Shown: positions 43,968 through 53,096 of the stretch, piece after piece
Position numbering within the stretch: the first letter of the stretch is position 1
Layout of the letters: every line of letters begins with the position of its first letter
Assembly (NCBI RefSeq): GCF_003119195.2
Contig: NZ_CP022253.1
Coordinates: 2,489,001 to 2,553,000 of the forward strand
Source: Azospirillum baldaniorum
Lineage (GTDB): Bacteria; Pseudomonadota; Alphaproteobacteria; Azospirillales; Azospirillaceae
Length of the DNA: 64,000 nucleotides
Reading direction: 5' to 3'
Notes under the pieces: generated by a model
Databases searched by the model: none
What the model was told of the DNA's origin: nothing
Seen by the model: the letters and a program-made list of their open reading frames with translations, nothing else
Translations under genes and position numbers: made by a program

Positions 43968-44005
43968 CACGAAGCCCGGCCGTCCCCCGACGGCCGGGCT
44001 TCGTG
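43968..44005 (+). terminator. strong hairpin after phasin 1
   Basis: CACGAAGCCCGGCCGTC-cccc-GACGGCCGGGCTTCGTG, a perfect 17-bp stem 20 bases after the stop. There is no T-tract, so it may protect the mRNA end rather than terminate. Confidence 0.6.
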
Positions 44006-44035
44006 CGTGAAGGGACCGGCCAGGACGCGCAAAAG

Positions 44036-44054
44036 TTTTTGTGCACCGCACAAA
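44036..44054. promoter_or_regulatory. inverted repeat TTTTGTGC-acc-GCACAAAA before phasin 2
   Basis: A perfect 8-bp dyad six bases upstream of the -35. Its core TTGTGC-N3-GCACAA equals the dyad before phasin 1. Confidence 0.6.
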
Positions 44055-44060
44055 ATCCCG

Positions 44061-44089
44061 TTGACAGGCGCCGGAACCTGCCCTAAGTT
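44061..44089 (+). promoter_or_regulatory. phasin 2 promoter
   Basis: TTGACA (44061-44066), 17 bases, TAAGTT (44084-44089), a near-consensus sigma-70 promoter. Confidence 0.75.
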
Positions 44090-44095
44090 TAGTCA

Positions 44096-44110
44096 TGCTG
44101 CATTGCAGCA
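44096..44110. promoter_or_regulatory. PhaR-like operator TGCTGCATTGCAGCA before phasin 2
   Basis: A perfect dyad with core CTGC-att-GCAG, 6 bases after the -10, so a bound repressor would cover the transcription start. It differs from the phasin 1 copy only at the centre. Confidence 0.8.
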
Positions 44111-44216
44111 TCGACCCGACGCCCGAAGCCACGGGGTCGCTGGTCGGATCATCCGCGCGGTCGCCAATCGGTGGGTCCGGCGCGGGTCAACCCGATGAAA
44201 TTCGAGGAGCCGTTCC

Positions 44217-44702
44217 ATGACCGACAAGTTCGCCGCCGCCACCAAGACCTTCGAAGACGCCGTCTCCGCCGCCAAGCAGAACGTCGACGGCCTGGTCAAG
44301 GCCCAGCAGGAGCAGTTCGAGAAGGCCTCGGCCCAGATCCTGAAGGGCTTCGACGAGCTGACCGCCCTGACCAAGGGCAACGTCGACGCCGTCGTGAAGT
44401 CGGGCACCATCGTCGCCAAGGGCGCCGAGGAAGCCGGCAAGCAGGTCGCCTCCTTCACCCAGTCCTCGCTGGAGAAGAGCGCCGCCACCGGCAAGGCCCT
44501 GCTGGCCGTCAAGACCGTCCAGGAGCTGGTCGAGCTGCAGAGCAGCTTCGCCAAGGCGAGCTTCGAGACCTTCGTCAAGGAGAGCGCCAAGCTGCAGGAG
44601 CTGTCGCTGAAGACCGCCAAGGACGCCTTCGCGCCGATCAACGACCGCCTCCAGGTCACGGTCGAGACGCTGTCCAAGCCGGTCGCGGCGAAGGCCGCCT
44701 GA
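44217..44702 (+). CDS. phasin family protein 2
   Basis: A 161-residue phasin: TKTFEDAVSAAKQNVDGLVKAQQEQFEKASAQILKGFDEL, then LVELQSSFAKASFETFVKESAKLQELS, and the family ending DRLQVTVETLSKPVAAKAA, shared with phasin 1 (SVTVSTLSKPIAA). Codon use is extremely biased to C/G third positions and few codons, typical of highly expressed genes. Granule coating is inferred from the family. A TTCCATG with GAGGAGC upstream sets the start. Confidence 0.92.
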   Translation: MTDKFAAATKTFEDAVSAAKQNVDGLVKAQQEQFEKASAQILKGFDELTALTKGNVDAVVKSGTIVAKGAEEAGKQVASFTQSSLEKSAATGKALLAVKTVQELVELQSSFAKASFETFVKESAKLQELSLKTAKDAFAPINDRLQVTVETLSKPVAAKAA

Positions 44703-45157
44703 TCCAGGCCGGTCCCAGACGTCAGCCTGAGACAAAATGTCCCGGAGCCAGCAATTCCACAGACCCGGCCGCAGGGCCGGGGCGGCTCCCACCTCCGCCG
44801 CCCCCGGGACGCTATCGTCCGGGGGTGCGGACGGCGCAAGGCGGTACCGCTTTAAATCCTGCCGCCTCACGGCATTGTGAAGTTCCGGGAAAGCCCGGCG
44901 GTGCAGACCGCCGGGCTTGTTTCTTTTGGGCGCGAGGGACATCTACAGGGTGCGGGCCGTGCCATTTTTGGCACGCCGGTGCGGCAGTTCTGCCGCAAAA
45001 TCAAATGCCTTCCACCAATTCCGGGGTAGCCGGGCAGGTCTTGTTCCGAATGGGCCTCTCCCAAATGGGGACTCACCGAAAACGGCCCCTTCCCACCGCG
45101 CCCGGAGTTCTCATATCATTCATGCGACGTACATCGCGATGTTGACCTGTTGAGACC
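44703..45157. other. intergenic region between phasin 2 and clpS
   Basis: About 455 bases without a convincing gene. It holds the terminator at 44891-44927 and, to its right, the region that must carry the clpSA promoter. The stretch 44940-45150 is less GC-biased than its surroundings. Confidence 0.5.
44891..44927 (+). terminator. phasin 2 terminator
   Basis: AAGCCCGGCGGT-gcag-ACCGCCGGGCTT, a perfect 12-bp stem, followed by GTTTCTTTT. It lies almost 190 bases after the stop, giving phasin 2 a long 3' UTR. Confidence 0.85.
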
Positions 45158-45484
45158 ATGGCCGAAAACGACAAGCACGGCGACGAGGGCACTACCACGG
45201 GCGTGGTTATCAAAACCAAGCCTAAGACTAAAAAGCCCTCGATGTATAAGGTCTTGATGTTGAACGACGACTACACACCTATGGAATTCGTCGTTCATGT
45301 CTTGGAGCGCTTCTTTGCCAAGTCGCGCGAGGAGGCTACGCGGATCATGCTGCATGTGCACCGGCGGGGTGTGGGCTTGTGCGGCGTGTTCACCTACGAG
45401 GTGGCGGAGACGAAAGTCACGCAGGTGATGGACTTTGCGCGCCAGCACCAGCACCCGCTGCAATGTACGCTAGAAAAGGATTAA
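45158..45484 (+). CDS. clpS: ClpS adaptor for N-end rule substrates
   Basis: ClpS binds N-degrons and hands them to ClpAP. The 108-residue protein has a flexible N-terminus, then [53 protein letters not shown] with the substrate pocket and ClpA-binding residues. It is followed by clpA after 8 bases. Confidence 0.95.
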   Translation: MAENDKHGDEGTTTGVVIKTKPKTKKPSMYKVLMLNDDYTPMEFVVHVLERFFAKSREEATRIMLHVHRRGVGLCGVFTYEVAETKVTQVMDFARQHQHPLQCTLEKD

Positions 45485-45492
45485 GGCCACAG

Positions 45493-47808
45493 ATGCTGTC
45501 GCGTAACTTGGAACAGACGCTGCACCGAGCCCTGGCCCATGCGAACGAGCGCAGGCACGAATACGCGACGCTCGAACACTTGCTGCTCGCATTGACCGAG
45601 GATGCCGATGCCATGGCCGTCTTGCGCGCTTGTGGGGTCGATCTGGACCGACTGCGCGCCGAACTCTCGGATTACCTCGACAACGAGCTTGCGAACCTGA
45701 TCACGAACAGGCCCGATGATGCTAAGCCGACGGCTGGCTTCCAGCGGGTGCTGCAACGCGCGGCCATCCACGTCCAGTCGTCGGGGCGTGAAGAGGTGAC
45801 GGGAGCAAATGTGCTCGTCGCCCTGTTCTCTGAACGCGAAAGCCACGCGGTCTATTTCCTGCAGGAGCAGGAGATGACCCGTTTCGACGCGGTGAACTAC
45901 ATCTCTCACGGAATCGCGAAGGCCCCGGGCCGCTCGGAAGCGAAGCGCGTTACCGGAGCCGACGAGGACGCGGCGGCGGAGAAGGTCGTGAAGAAAGGCA
46001 GCGAAGCCCTAGAGGCTTATTGCGTCAACCTGAACAAGAAGGCGGCCAGCGGGAAGATCGATCCGCTGATCGGACGGGAGCAGGAGGTCGAACGGACCAT
46101 CCAGATCCTGTGCCGGCGGTCGAAGAACAACCCGCTGTATGTCGGTGACCCCGGTGTCGGCAAGACCGCCATCGCCGAGGGGCTGGCCCGCCGCATCGTC
46201 CATGGCGAGGTTCCGGAGGTGCTGAAGGGCGCCACCATCTTCGCGCTCGACATGGGCTCCCTGCTCGCCGGTACGCGGTACCGCGGCGACTTCGAAGAGC
46301 GCCTCAAGGCCGTCGTCTCCGAACTGGAGGCCACGGAAGGTGCCGTCCTCTTCATCGACGAGATCCACACGGTCATCGGCGCCGGTGCGACCTCGGGCGG
46401 TGCGATGGACGCCTCGAACCTGCTGAAGCCGGCCCTCGCCTCCGGCTCGCTGCGTTGCATCGGTTCGACGACCTACAAGGAATACCGGAACTATTTCGAG
46501 AAGGACCGGGCGCTCGTCCGGCGCTTCCAGAAGATCGACGTCAACGAGCCGACGGTCGAGGATGCGATCAAGATCCTCCAGGGGATCAAGACCTACTACG
46601 AGAAGCACCACCGGGTGAGCTACACCAACGACGCGATCCGTTCGGCGGTGGAGCTGTCCGCGAAGTACATCGGCGACCGCAAGCTGCCGGACAAGGCCAT
46701 CGACATCATCGACGAGGTCGGCGCCGCGCAGATGCTGCTGCCGGAGAACAAGCGGAAGAAGAAGATCTCCGTCAAGGACGTGGAGGCGGTGGTCGCCAAG
46801 ATCGCCCGCATCCCACCGAAGTCGGTCAGCCGCGACGACAAGGAGACGCTCCTCAACCTGGAGCGCGACCTGAAGACCATGGTCTTCGGCCAGAACAAGG
46901 CCATCGACGCGCTGGTCTCCGCCATCAAGCTGGCCCGCGCCGGCCTGCGCGAACCGGAGAAGCCGATCGGCAACTATCTGTTCACCGGCCCGACCGGCGT
47001 CGGCAAGACCGAGGTGGCCCGCCAGCTCTCCCTGACGCTGGGCATCGAGCTGACCCGCTTCGACATGTCGGAGTATATGGAGCGGCACACCGTCTCCCGC
47101 CTGATCGGCGCCCCTCCGGGCTATGTCGGGTTCGACCAGGGCGGCCTGCTGACCGACGCCATCGACCAGCATCCGCATTGCGTGCTGCTGCTCGACGAGA
47201 TCGAGAAGGCCCATCCGGATCTGTTCAACATCCTGTTGCAGATCATGGATCACGGCAAGCTGACCGACCACAACGGCAAGACGGTGGACTTCCGCAACGT
47301 CATCCTCATCATGACCTCCAACGCGGGCGCCGCGGACATGGCCAAGCCGGCCATCGGCTTCGAGCGCGAGCGCCGGGTCGGCGAGGACATGGAAGCGGTG
47401 GAGAAGCTGTTCACGCCGGAGTTCCGCAACCGTCTGGATGCGATCATCCCCTTCGCGCCGCTGACCCAGGAGGTCATCAACCGCGTCGTGGACAAGTTCA
47501 TCATGCAGATGGAAGCGCAGCTCGAGGACCGCGGCGTCACGATCGAACTCGACGATCAGGCTCGCGAGTGGCTGGGCAAGAAGGGCTACGATCCGCTCTA
47601 CGGCGCGCGTCCGCTGGGCCGCGTGATCCAGGAGCATCTGAAGAAGCCGCTGGCGGAGGAGCTGCTGTTCGGCAAGCTCGCCAAGGGCGGTCTGGTCAAG
47701 GTCACCGTGAAGGACGACAAGCCCGCCTTCGAGTACACCGAGGGCTCGCGCAAGCGGCGCTCCGGCGACGAGGACGAGGACGAGGTCGTGCACGAACTGG
47801 CGGAATGA
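45493..47808 (+). CDS. clpA: ATP-dependent Clp protease ATP-binding subunit ClpA
   Basis: A hexameric unfoldase feeding ClpP, 771 residues. An N-domain with two Clp repeats (MLSRNLEQTLHRALAHANERRHEYATLEHLLLAL) binds ClpS. D1 has Walker A GDPGVGKT near 218 and FIDEIHTVIG; D2 has GPTGVGKT near 499 and LLDEIEKAH, and the sensor-2 region GARPLGRVIQEHLKKPLAEEL. AAGG lies 7 bases before the ATG. No clpP is adjacent, as usual for ClpA loci. Confidence 0.97.
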   Translation: MLSRNLEQTLHRALAHANERRHEYATLEHLLLALTEDADAMAVLRACGVDLDRLRAELSDYLDNELANLITNRPDDAKPTAGFQRVLQRAAIHVQSSGREEVTGANVLVALFSERESHAVYFLQEQEMTRFDAVNYISHGIAKAPGRSEAKRVTGADEDAAAEKVVKKGSEALEAYCVNLNKKAASGKIDPLIGREQEVERTIQILCRRSKNNPLYVGDPGVGKTAIAEGLARRIVHGEVPEVLKGATIFALDMGSLLAGTRYRGDFEERLKAVVSELEATEGAVLFIDEIHTVIGAGATSGGAMDASNLLKPALASGSLRCIGSTTYKEYRNYFEKDRALVRRFQKIDVNEPTVEDAIKILQGIKTYYEKHHRVSYTNDAIRSAVELSAKYIGDRKLPDKAIDIIDEVGAAQMLLPENKRKKKISVKDVEAVVAKIARIPPKSVSRDDKETLLNLERDLKTMVFGQNKAIDALVSAIKLARAGLREPEKPIGNYLFTGPTGVGKTEVARQLSLTLGIELTRFDMSEYMERHTVSRLIGAPPGYVGFDQGGLLTDAIDQHPHCVLLLDEIEKAHPDLFNILLQIMDHGKLTDHNGKTVDFRNVILIMTSNAGAADMAKPAIGFERERRVGEDMEAVEKLFTPEFRNRLDAIIPFAPLTQEVINRVVDKFIMQMEAQLEDRGVTIELDDQAREWLGKKGYDPLYGARPLGRVIQEHLKKPLAEELLFGKLAKGGLVKVTVKDDKPAFEYTEGSRKRRSGDEDEDEVVHELAE

Positions 47809-47831
47809 CGCCGCGTCGCACGCAACGTGAA

Positions 47832-47861
47832 AAAGGGGGCCGCAAGGCCCCCTTTCTTTTT
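47832..47861 (+). terminator. clpSA terminator
   Basis: AAAGGGGGCC-gcaa-GGCCCCCTTT followed by CTTTTT, 23 bases after the clpA stop. It also suits the convergent yegP gene. Confidence 0.92.
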
Positions 47862-47887
47862 GTCCGGTCGGCCGGCTCTTTGAACCA

Positions 47888-48079
47888 TCATTCCTCGACC
47901 AGGACGACCGCGTCGTTGGAACCCTTCATCAGAGCGATGCCGTGCAGGCAGTCGCGCTCGGCCGTGTAGCCCTCGCTGCTGACGGCGATGGCCTCGCCGT
48001 TGGCGGCGTGGAAGGTCCAGCGCCATTCGTTGCGGTGATCCTTGTAGACCTTGTATTTGGGAGCCTTGCCCGTGGACAT
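47888..48079 (-). CDS. YegP/DUF1508 family protein
   Basis: A 63-residue single-repeat member of the family: YKVYKDHRNEWRWTFHAANGEAIAVSSEGYTAERDCLHGI matches the YegP repeat K-F-x-IYKD-x-x-GEWRWRL-x-AANG. Larger members have two repeats. GGAGGAAC precedes the ATG. Function unknown; small soluble protein. Confidence 0.85.
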   Translation of the reverse strand: MSTGKAPKYKVYKDHRNEWRWTFHAANGEAIAVSSEGYTAERDCLHGIALMKGSNDAVVLVEE

Positions 48080-48232
48080 GTGTTCCTCCTCGCCGTTGGT
48101 CTGATACGGACGGCGGAGGCGGCACGACTGTGAAGGGCGGACGGTTGCATTCCCGACGCCGCATCACGGACACTCCTTCCAGGCGGCCCCCCAAAACGAA
48201 GCACGCCGAAACGAAGAATGAGGAAACGCACC

Positions 48233-49345
48233 ATGCCCCTTCCTTTCCTGAGCGGACTGCGCGTCATCGACCTCGGCCAGTATCTGCCGGGTCCGTACGC
48301 CGCCCAGATGCTGGCCGACCTCGGCGCCGAGGTGGTGAAGGTGGAGCCGCCGAGCGGCGACCCGCTGCGCCAGATGGGTCCCACCGACGCCGACGGCACC
48401 ACCGCCGCCTACAAGCTGCTCAACGCCGGCAAGACGGTCATCCGCCTGAACCTGAAGGACGATGGCGACCGAGGCGCCTTCGAAAGATTGATCGCCGGGG
48501 CCGACGCCCTGGTGGAAAGCTACCGCCCGGGCGTGCTGGACAAGCTGGGGGTCGGCCACGCCCGGCTGCGCGCGCTGAATCCGCGGCTGGTCCACGCCAG
48601 CCTGTCCGGATGGGGCAGCAGCGGTCCCTACGCCCGGCGGGCCGGCCACGACCTGAACTATATGGCGGTCGGCGGCGGGCTGGACTCCTCGGGCACGCCG
48701 GACCGCCCCTCGATCAGCCACCCGCCGGTCGCCGACTTCGCCTCGGCCCAGCAGGCGGCGCTGGCGGTGGTCGCCGCCCTGTTCGGGCGCCAGCGCAGCG
48801 GCGAAGGCTGCTTCCTCGACCTGTCGATCATGGAGACGGTGCTGGGCTGGCAGGGCTTCAACCTGACCGCTGACGCCCGCGGCGAGGTCCCGGCCCGCGG
48901 CGAGGCGCTGCTGTCGGGCGGGGCCGCCTGCTACCGCATCTACCGCACCGCCGACGGCCGTTTCGCCACCCTGTCGGCGCTGGAGGCCAAGTTCTGGCAA
49001 GGCTTCTGCGAGGCGGTGGGACGTCCCGACTGGATCGCCCGGCAAGCCGACCCGCTGCCCCAGGCCGCCCTGATCGCGGAACTGGACGCCTTGTTCGCCA
49101 GCCGCTGCCTCGCCGACTGGAAGGCGCTGCTCGACCCCGTGGACTGCTGCTTCGAGGCGCTGCCGACTCTGACGGAGATGCCGGACCACCCGCACATCGC
49201 CGCCCGCGGCCAGATCCGCGTCACGCCGGGACCGGAGCCGCTGGTGGAGACCCTGATGGGGCTGCGCGTCAATGGCGGAACTCCGCCCGAGCGAGCCCCC
49301 TTGCGCGAGTCCACCGCGGCCGCGGTGCTCGCCGCCTGGACATGA
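48233..49345 (+). CDS. CaiB/BaiF family protein, alpha-methylacyl-CoA racemase-like
   Basis: A class III CoA-transferase-fold enzyme, 370 residues. LPFLSGLRVIDLGQYLPGPYAAQMLADLGAEVVKVEPPSGDPLR at the start, LVESYRPGVLDKLGV, and GHDLNYMAVGGGLDSSG with the Asp of the racemase subgroup (GHDxNY) suggest alpha-methylacyl-CoA racemase rather than formyl-CoA transferase. The substrate is unclear. GAGGAAA 7 bases before the ATG at 48233 decides the start over 48218. Confidence 0.85.
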   Translation: MPLPFLSGLRVIDLGQYLPGPYAAQMLADLGAEVVKVEPPSGDPLRQMGPTDADGTTAAYKLLNAGKTVIRLNLKDDGDRGAFERLIAGADALVESYRPGVLDKLGVGHARLRALNPRLVHASLSGWGSSGPYARRAGHDLNYMAVGGGLDSSGTPDRPSISHPPVADFASAQQAALAVVAALFGRQRSGEGCFLDLSIMETVLGWQGFNLTADARGEVPARGEALLSGGAACYRIYRTADGRFATLSALEAKFWQGFCEAVGRPDWIARQADPLPQAALIAELDALFASRCLADWKALLDPVDCCFEALPTLTEMPDHPHIAARGQIRVTPGPEPLVETLMGLRVNGGTPPERAPLRESTAAAVLAAWT

Positions 49346-49348
49346 GGC

Positions 49349-50659
49349 CTACAGGGCGATGAGGGGGCCGCCGCCGTCGCGCGGCGGCCGCGCGTCCAGC
49401 GGGCCGCGGCGGGCGCCCATCAGGCTGGCCTTCGACAGGTTCGCCGCCGCGTCGTCGCAGCCGCGCAGGTCGGCGGAGGCGAGGTTGGCCATCTCGAAAC
49501 TGGCGCCGGCCAGCTTGGCCCCGGTCAGCCGGGCGCCGCGCAGGTCGGCGGCGGCCAGCGTGGCGTTCGTCAGGTTGGTCGGCCAGCTCCGCCCGGTCGG
49601 GGTGCCGTCCGGGTTGCGCAACTCCACCATGCCGAGGTCACCACCGTGGAGGTCCGCCCCGGTCAGGTCGGCCCCGCTCAGGTTCGCCCCGGTCAGCACC
49701 GCTTGGTCCAGCCGCGCCCGGCGCAGGCTGGCCCCGCCGAAATCGGCCAGCGAGAGCGAGGCGTTGGACAGCCGGGCCTCGTCCAGGTTGGCGTCGCGGA
49801 ACACCCCGCCCGACAGGTCGCAGGCGGTGAGGTCCTGCCCGCGCAGGTCCATCCCGGTGAAGTCCGCCCGCAGCCCGGCCCCGCCGCCGCTGTTGATCCA
49901 CAGGATGTGGGCGTCCAGCACGCTGCGCACCGGCGCCGGCAGGGCGTCGGCGTTCCTCATATAGACGGCACCGCTCAGGTTGGCGCCCTGCGTGTCCGCC
50001 ACGGTCAGGTCGACGTTGCGCAGGGTCGCCTCGCGCAGGTCGGCGTTGCGCAGGATGGCGCGGGTCAGGTTGGCGCCGTTCAGCACGGCGCGCTTCATCT
50101 TGGCCCCGCTGAAGTTCGCCTCGGTCAGGTCGGCCCCGGCCAGATTGGCGGCGAACAGGTTGGCGTTGCTGAAGTCGCCGCCCGCCGTCGAGGCGTTGGC
50201 CAGTTCGGCGTGGCTGAGGTCGGCGCCCTTGAAGTTGACGCCGTCCATCCGCGCGTCCGTCAGGTTGGCGGGCCGCCGCTCCTCCTCGTCCTCGCGCCCG
50301 GCGCGGTGAACCATGATCTGGCCGGGGCGCAGATCGGCCCCTTCGAAGTCGGTGCGGGTCAGGTCGGCCTTCAGGAAGTTCGTTCCGCGCAGGTCCGCCC
50401 GCGCGAAGGAGGAGCCCACCAGCTTCGCCCGGCTGAAATTCGCCCCGAACAGATCGGACATGGCGAAGCTGACCTCCTCGAGCTGGGCATCGGAAAAGTT
50501 GCCCTGGGTGAGGATGGCCGTTTGCAGATTGAAACCCTTCAGCCGGAGCCTCGACAGATCGACGCCCTTCGCCTGAAGGCGCACACCGCCCGGCCTCAGT
50601 TTGAGATAGAATAGATGGTCCCGCACCTGCTTCAGGAACTCCATGGCGCGGTCGGTCAT
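49349..50659 (-). CDS. pentapeptide-repeat protein
   Basis: A 436-residue right-handed beta-helix protein. Runs of A(D/N)Lxx repeats fill about 45-430 (ANFSRAKLVGSSFARADLRGTNFLKADL, ADLTEANFSGAKMKRAVLNGANL, ADLTGADLHGGDL). Two insertions interrupt the helix: a charged one (HRAGREDEEERRPAN) and one around residues 245-275 (NADALPAPVRSVLDAHILWINSGGGAG). There is no signal or TM. Function unknown; it does not obviously mimic DNA like Qnr. The ATG at 50659 is chosen because it begins the recognisable protein. Confidence 0.85.
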   Translation of the reverse strand: MTDRAMEFLKQVRDHLFYLKLRPGGVRLQAKGVDLSRLRLKGFNLQTAILTQGNFSDAQLEEVSFAMSDLFGANFSRAKLVGSSFARADLRGTNFLKADLTRTDFEGADLRPGQIMVHRAGREDEEERRPANLTDARMDGVNFKGADLSHAELANASTAGGDFSNANLFAANLAGADLTEANFSGAKMKRAVLNGANLTRAILRNADLREATLRNVDLTVADTQGANLSGAVYMRNADALPAPVRSVLDAHILWINSGGGAGLRADFTGMDLRGQDLTACDLSGGVFRDANLDEARLSNASLSLADFGGASLRRARLDQAVLTGANLSGADLTGADLHGGDLGMVELRNPDGTPTGRSWPTNLTNATLAAADLRGARLTGAKLAGASFEMANLASADLRGCDDAAANLSKASLMGARRGPLDARPPRDGGGPLIAL

Positions 50660-50838
50660 CGGGCAAGTCCGTCGGTCGGCTGATCCCGTCCACACTACGC
50701 ATTGCGCATGGGCAGTAAAGGAGAAATCCCCAATCGTCCGCCACCCCTGCAATGCCGCGGACGCATGCCGGACCGGGGCCATGGAGCAGTCTTTAAGCCA
50801 TTGAACGACAACGCGGTTAGGGTTGGGAGAGGGAAAGC

Positions 50839-51315
50839 ATGACGAGTTTCGACACGGAGTGCCTGCGCCGCGCCATCGCGCTCAGCCGCACACACATGCA
50901 GGGCAACGCCGGCGGCCCCTTCGGCGCGGTCATCGCGCGGGACGGCCGGATCATCGGCGAGGGATGGAACTGCGTGACCTCCACCAACGACCCGACGGCG
51001 CACGCCGAGGTCGTCGCGATCCGCAACGCCTGCCGCGACCTCGGCAGCTTCAGCCTCGCCGGGGCGACCGTCTATACGAGCTGCGAGCCCTGCCCGATGT
51101 GCCTGTCGGCGATCTACTGGGCGCGGATCGAACGCATCGTCTACGCCAACGGGCGCGACGACGCGGCGTCCATCGGTTTCGACGACGCCTTCCTCTACAC
51201 GGAAATCGCCCTGCCGCTGGAGCAGCGGGCGATCCCCATGCAGCGTTTGCTGGCCGACGAGGCGCGCGCCGTCTTCGACGAATGGGCTGCCCGGCCCGAT
51301 CGCGTTCCCTACTGA
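50839..51315 (+). CDS. nucleoside/nucleobase deaminase (guanine deaminase-like)
   Basis: A cytidine-deaminase-fold zinc enzyme, 158 residues. Zinc site: H55 with catalytic E57 (AHAEVVA) and C85/C88 in SCEPCPMC. PFGAVI and the C-terminal DDAFLYTEIALPLEQRAIP resemble guanine deaminase GuaD of Bacillus more than TadA. GGGAGAGGGAAAG precedes the ATG. The neighbours give no pathway. Confidence 0.88.
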   Translation: MTSFDTECLRRAIALSRTHMQGNAGGPFGAVIARDGRIIGEGWNCVTSTNDPTAHAEVVAIRNACRDLGSFSLAGATVYTSCEPCPMCLSAIYWARIERIVYANGRDDAASIGFDDAFLYTEIALPLEQRAIPMQRLLADEARAVFDEWAARPDRVPY

Positions 51316-51336
51316 TCCGGCCCTATTGCTCCGGCC

Positions 51337-52539
51337 CTATTGCTCCGGTAGGCCATCCTGGCGGTAGGGTGACAGCTCCATCAGCGCCTCGCGCTCCGCC
51401 GCAACGCCGGGCCGCTCGCGGCGCAGGTAATCGGCGATGGCGCGGCGAAAGCCGGGATCGGCCACCCAGTGGGCGCTGTAGGTCGGCACCGGCAGATAGC
51501 CGCGCTGGATCTTGTGCTCCCCCTGGGCACCGGCCTCAACCCGGCCGAGGCCGCGCTCGATGGCGAAGTCCAGCGCGCGGTAATAGCACGCCTCGAAATG
51601 CAGGAAACGGTAGCTGCCGTCGGAGCCCCAGTTGCGGCCATAGAGGGCGTCGGCCCCGATCAGGTTCAGGGCGCCGGCCACCCACTCCCCGTTGTCCTCG
51701 CACATCACCAGCATGACCCGGTCGGCCATGGTCTCGCCCAGAAGCCGGAAGAAGGCGCGGTTCAGATAGCCGCCGCCCCATTTGCGGTCGGCGGTCTCCA
51801 GATAGAAGCGGTGGAAGGCGTCCCAATGCTCCGGCTTCAGGTCGGCGCCGGTCAGGCTGTGCAGCCGGACGCTGCTCTCCGCCACCTCGCGCCGCTCCTT
51901 GCGGATGGCCTTGCGCTTGCGGCTGTTCAAGGTGCCCAGGAAATCGTCGAAGCTGGCGTAGCCGCGGTTCTCCCAATGATACTGCACGCCTTCGCGGAGC
52001 AGCCAGCCGGCCTCGCCGAGGCGGCGCCAGTCGCCCTCCTCCGGAAAGGTGACGTGGACGGAGGAGACGCCGTAGCGCCGCGCCACCTCCTCCATCCCCT
52101 GGATCAGGGCACCGGCGACCGCCTCCATCCCCAGGGTCGAGGCGCCGGGCCGGACCAGAAGGCGCGGCCCCGGCACCGGGGTGAAGGGCACGGCGCACTG
52201 CAGCTTCGGGTAATACTGCCCGCCCGCCCGCTCGTAGGCGTGCGCCCAGGCGTGATCGAAGACATACTCGCCGTAGGAATGGTTCTTCAGATAGAGCGGC
52301 ACCGCGCCCATGATCCGCCCGGCCCCGTCGAGGGCGGCGAGGTGGCTGGGCTGCCAGCCGGTGCGGCCGATGGCCGACCCCGACTCCTCCAGCGCCAGCA
52401 GGAAGGCGTGGCTGAGGAAAGGGTTGTCCGGCCCGGCGCAGGCGTCCCATTCCTCGGGATCCGCCAGACCGATGCCGGTCAGGACCTTGACGGTGATGGC
52501 CTCCCCGGCGTCGGGGCCGGTGTCCTTGCCGTCGGGCAT
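51337..52539 (-). CDS. GNAT/FemAB-like acyltransferase, COG3146 type
   Basis: A 400-residue protein: FLSHAFLLALEESGSAIGRTGWQPSHLAAL, LKNHSYGEYVFDHAWAHAYERAGGQYYPKLQCAVPFTPVPGPRLL, RKRKAIRKERREV, and GEHKIQRGYLPVPTYSAHW. This matches the large family annotated as peptidogalycan-biosynthesis or GNAT N-acetyltransferase, whose activity is not established. AAGGAGAG before the ATG at 52539 sets the start. The RidA gene lies 90 bases upstream in the same direction, so they may be co-transcribed. Confidence 0.82.
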   Translation of the reverse strand: MPDGKDTGPDAGEAITVKVLTGIGLADPEEWDACAGPDNPFLSHAFLLALEESGSAIGRTGWQPSHLAALDGAGRIMGAVPLYLKNHSYGEYVFDHAWAHAYERAGGQYYPKLQCAVPFTPVPGPRLLVRPGASTLGMEAVAGALIQGMEEVARRYGVSSVHVTFPEEGDWRRLGEAGWLLREGVQYHWENRGYASFDDFLGTLNSRKRKAIRKERREVAESSVRLHSLTGADLKPEHWDAFHRFYLETADRKWGGGYLNRAFFRLLGETMADRVMLVMCEDNGEWVAGALNLIGADALYGRNWGSDGSYRFLHFEACYYRALDFAIERGLGRVEAGAQGEHKIQRGYLPVPTYSAHWVADPGFRRAIADYLRRERPGVAAEREALMELSPYRQDGLPEQ

Positions 52540-52628
52540 GCTCTCTCCTTCACGGGTACGCCGAGGGAGGTGGGCGCTTTGCCGCGCCGCGGCAAGAGGC
52601 CCTCCCCTCTCCCGATGCGGAGCCCGGA

Positions 52629-53096
52629 TCAGGCCAGTTCGAGGATGGCGTCCACCTCGACCGCCACGTTGCCGGGCAGCGACGGGGCGCCGACCGCGGC
52701 GCGGGCGTGCTTCCCGGCGTCGCCGAACACCTGCATCATCAGTTCCGACGCACCGTTGATGACCAGCGGCTGGTCGTGGAAGTCCGGGGTGCCGTTGACG
52801 AAGCCGCCCAGCCGCAGCACGCGCGCCACCCGGTCGAGATCGCCGCCGCAGGCCGCCTTCGCCTGGGCGATGATGTTCAGGGCGCACAGCCGCGCCGCCT
52901 GCTGGCCCTGCTCCACCGTGAACTCCTGCCCCAGCTTGCCGATGAAGCGGCGCTCGCCGTTCCACACGGTGACCTGCCCCGACACGTAGAGCGTGTTGCC
53001 CGACTGGGTGTAGGGCACATAGGCCGCCACCGGGGCCGCCGCCTGCGGCAGCTCGATCCCCAATTCCTTCAGCCGCGCTTCGATGCGTCCGGCCAT
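52629..53096 (-). CDS. RidA/YjgF family protein
   Basis: A trimeric small protein that hydrolyses reactive enamines or imines, or binds ligands; 155 residues. PYTQSGNTLYVSGQVTV, GQQAARLCALNIIAQAKAACGG, and a C-terminal GAPSLPGNVAVEVDAILE match the longer YjgH-like subgroup. The Arg used by true RidA for catalysis is not evident near the C-terminus, so activity is uncertain. Confidence 0.85.
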   Translation of the reverse strand: MAGRIEARLKELGIELPQAAAPVAAYVPYTQSGNTLYVSGQVTVWNGERRFIGKLGQEFTVEQGQQAARLCALNIIAQAKAACGGDLDRVARVLRLGGFVNGTPDFHDQPLVINGASELMMQVFGDAGKHARAAVGAPSLPGNVAVEVDAILELA

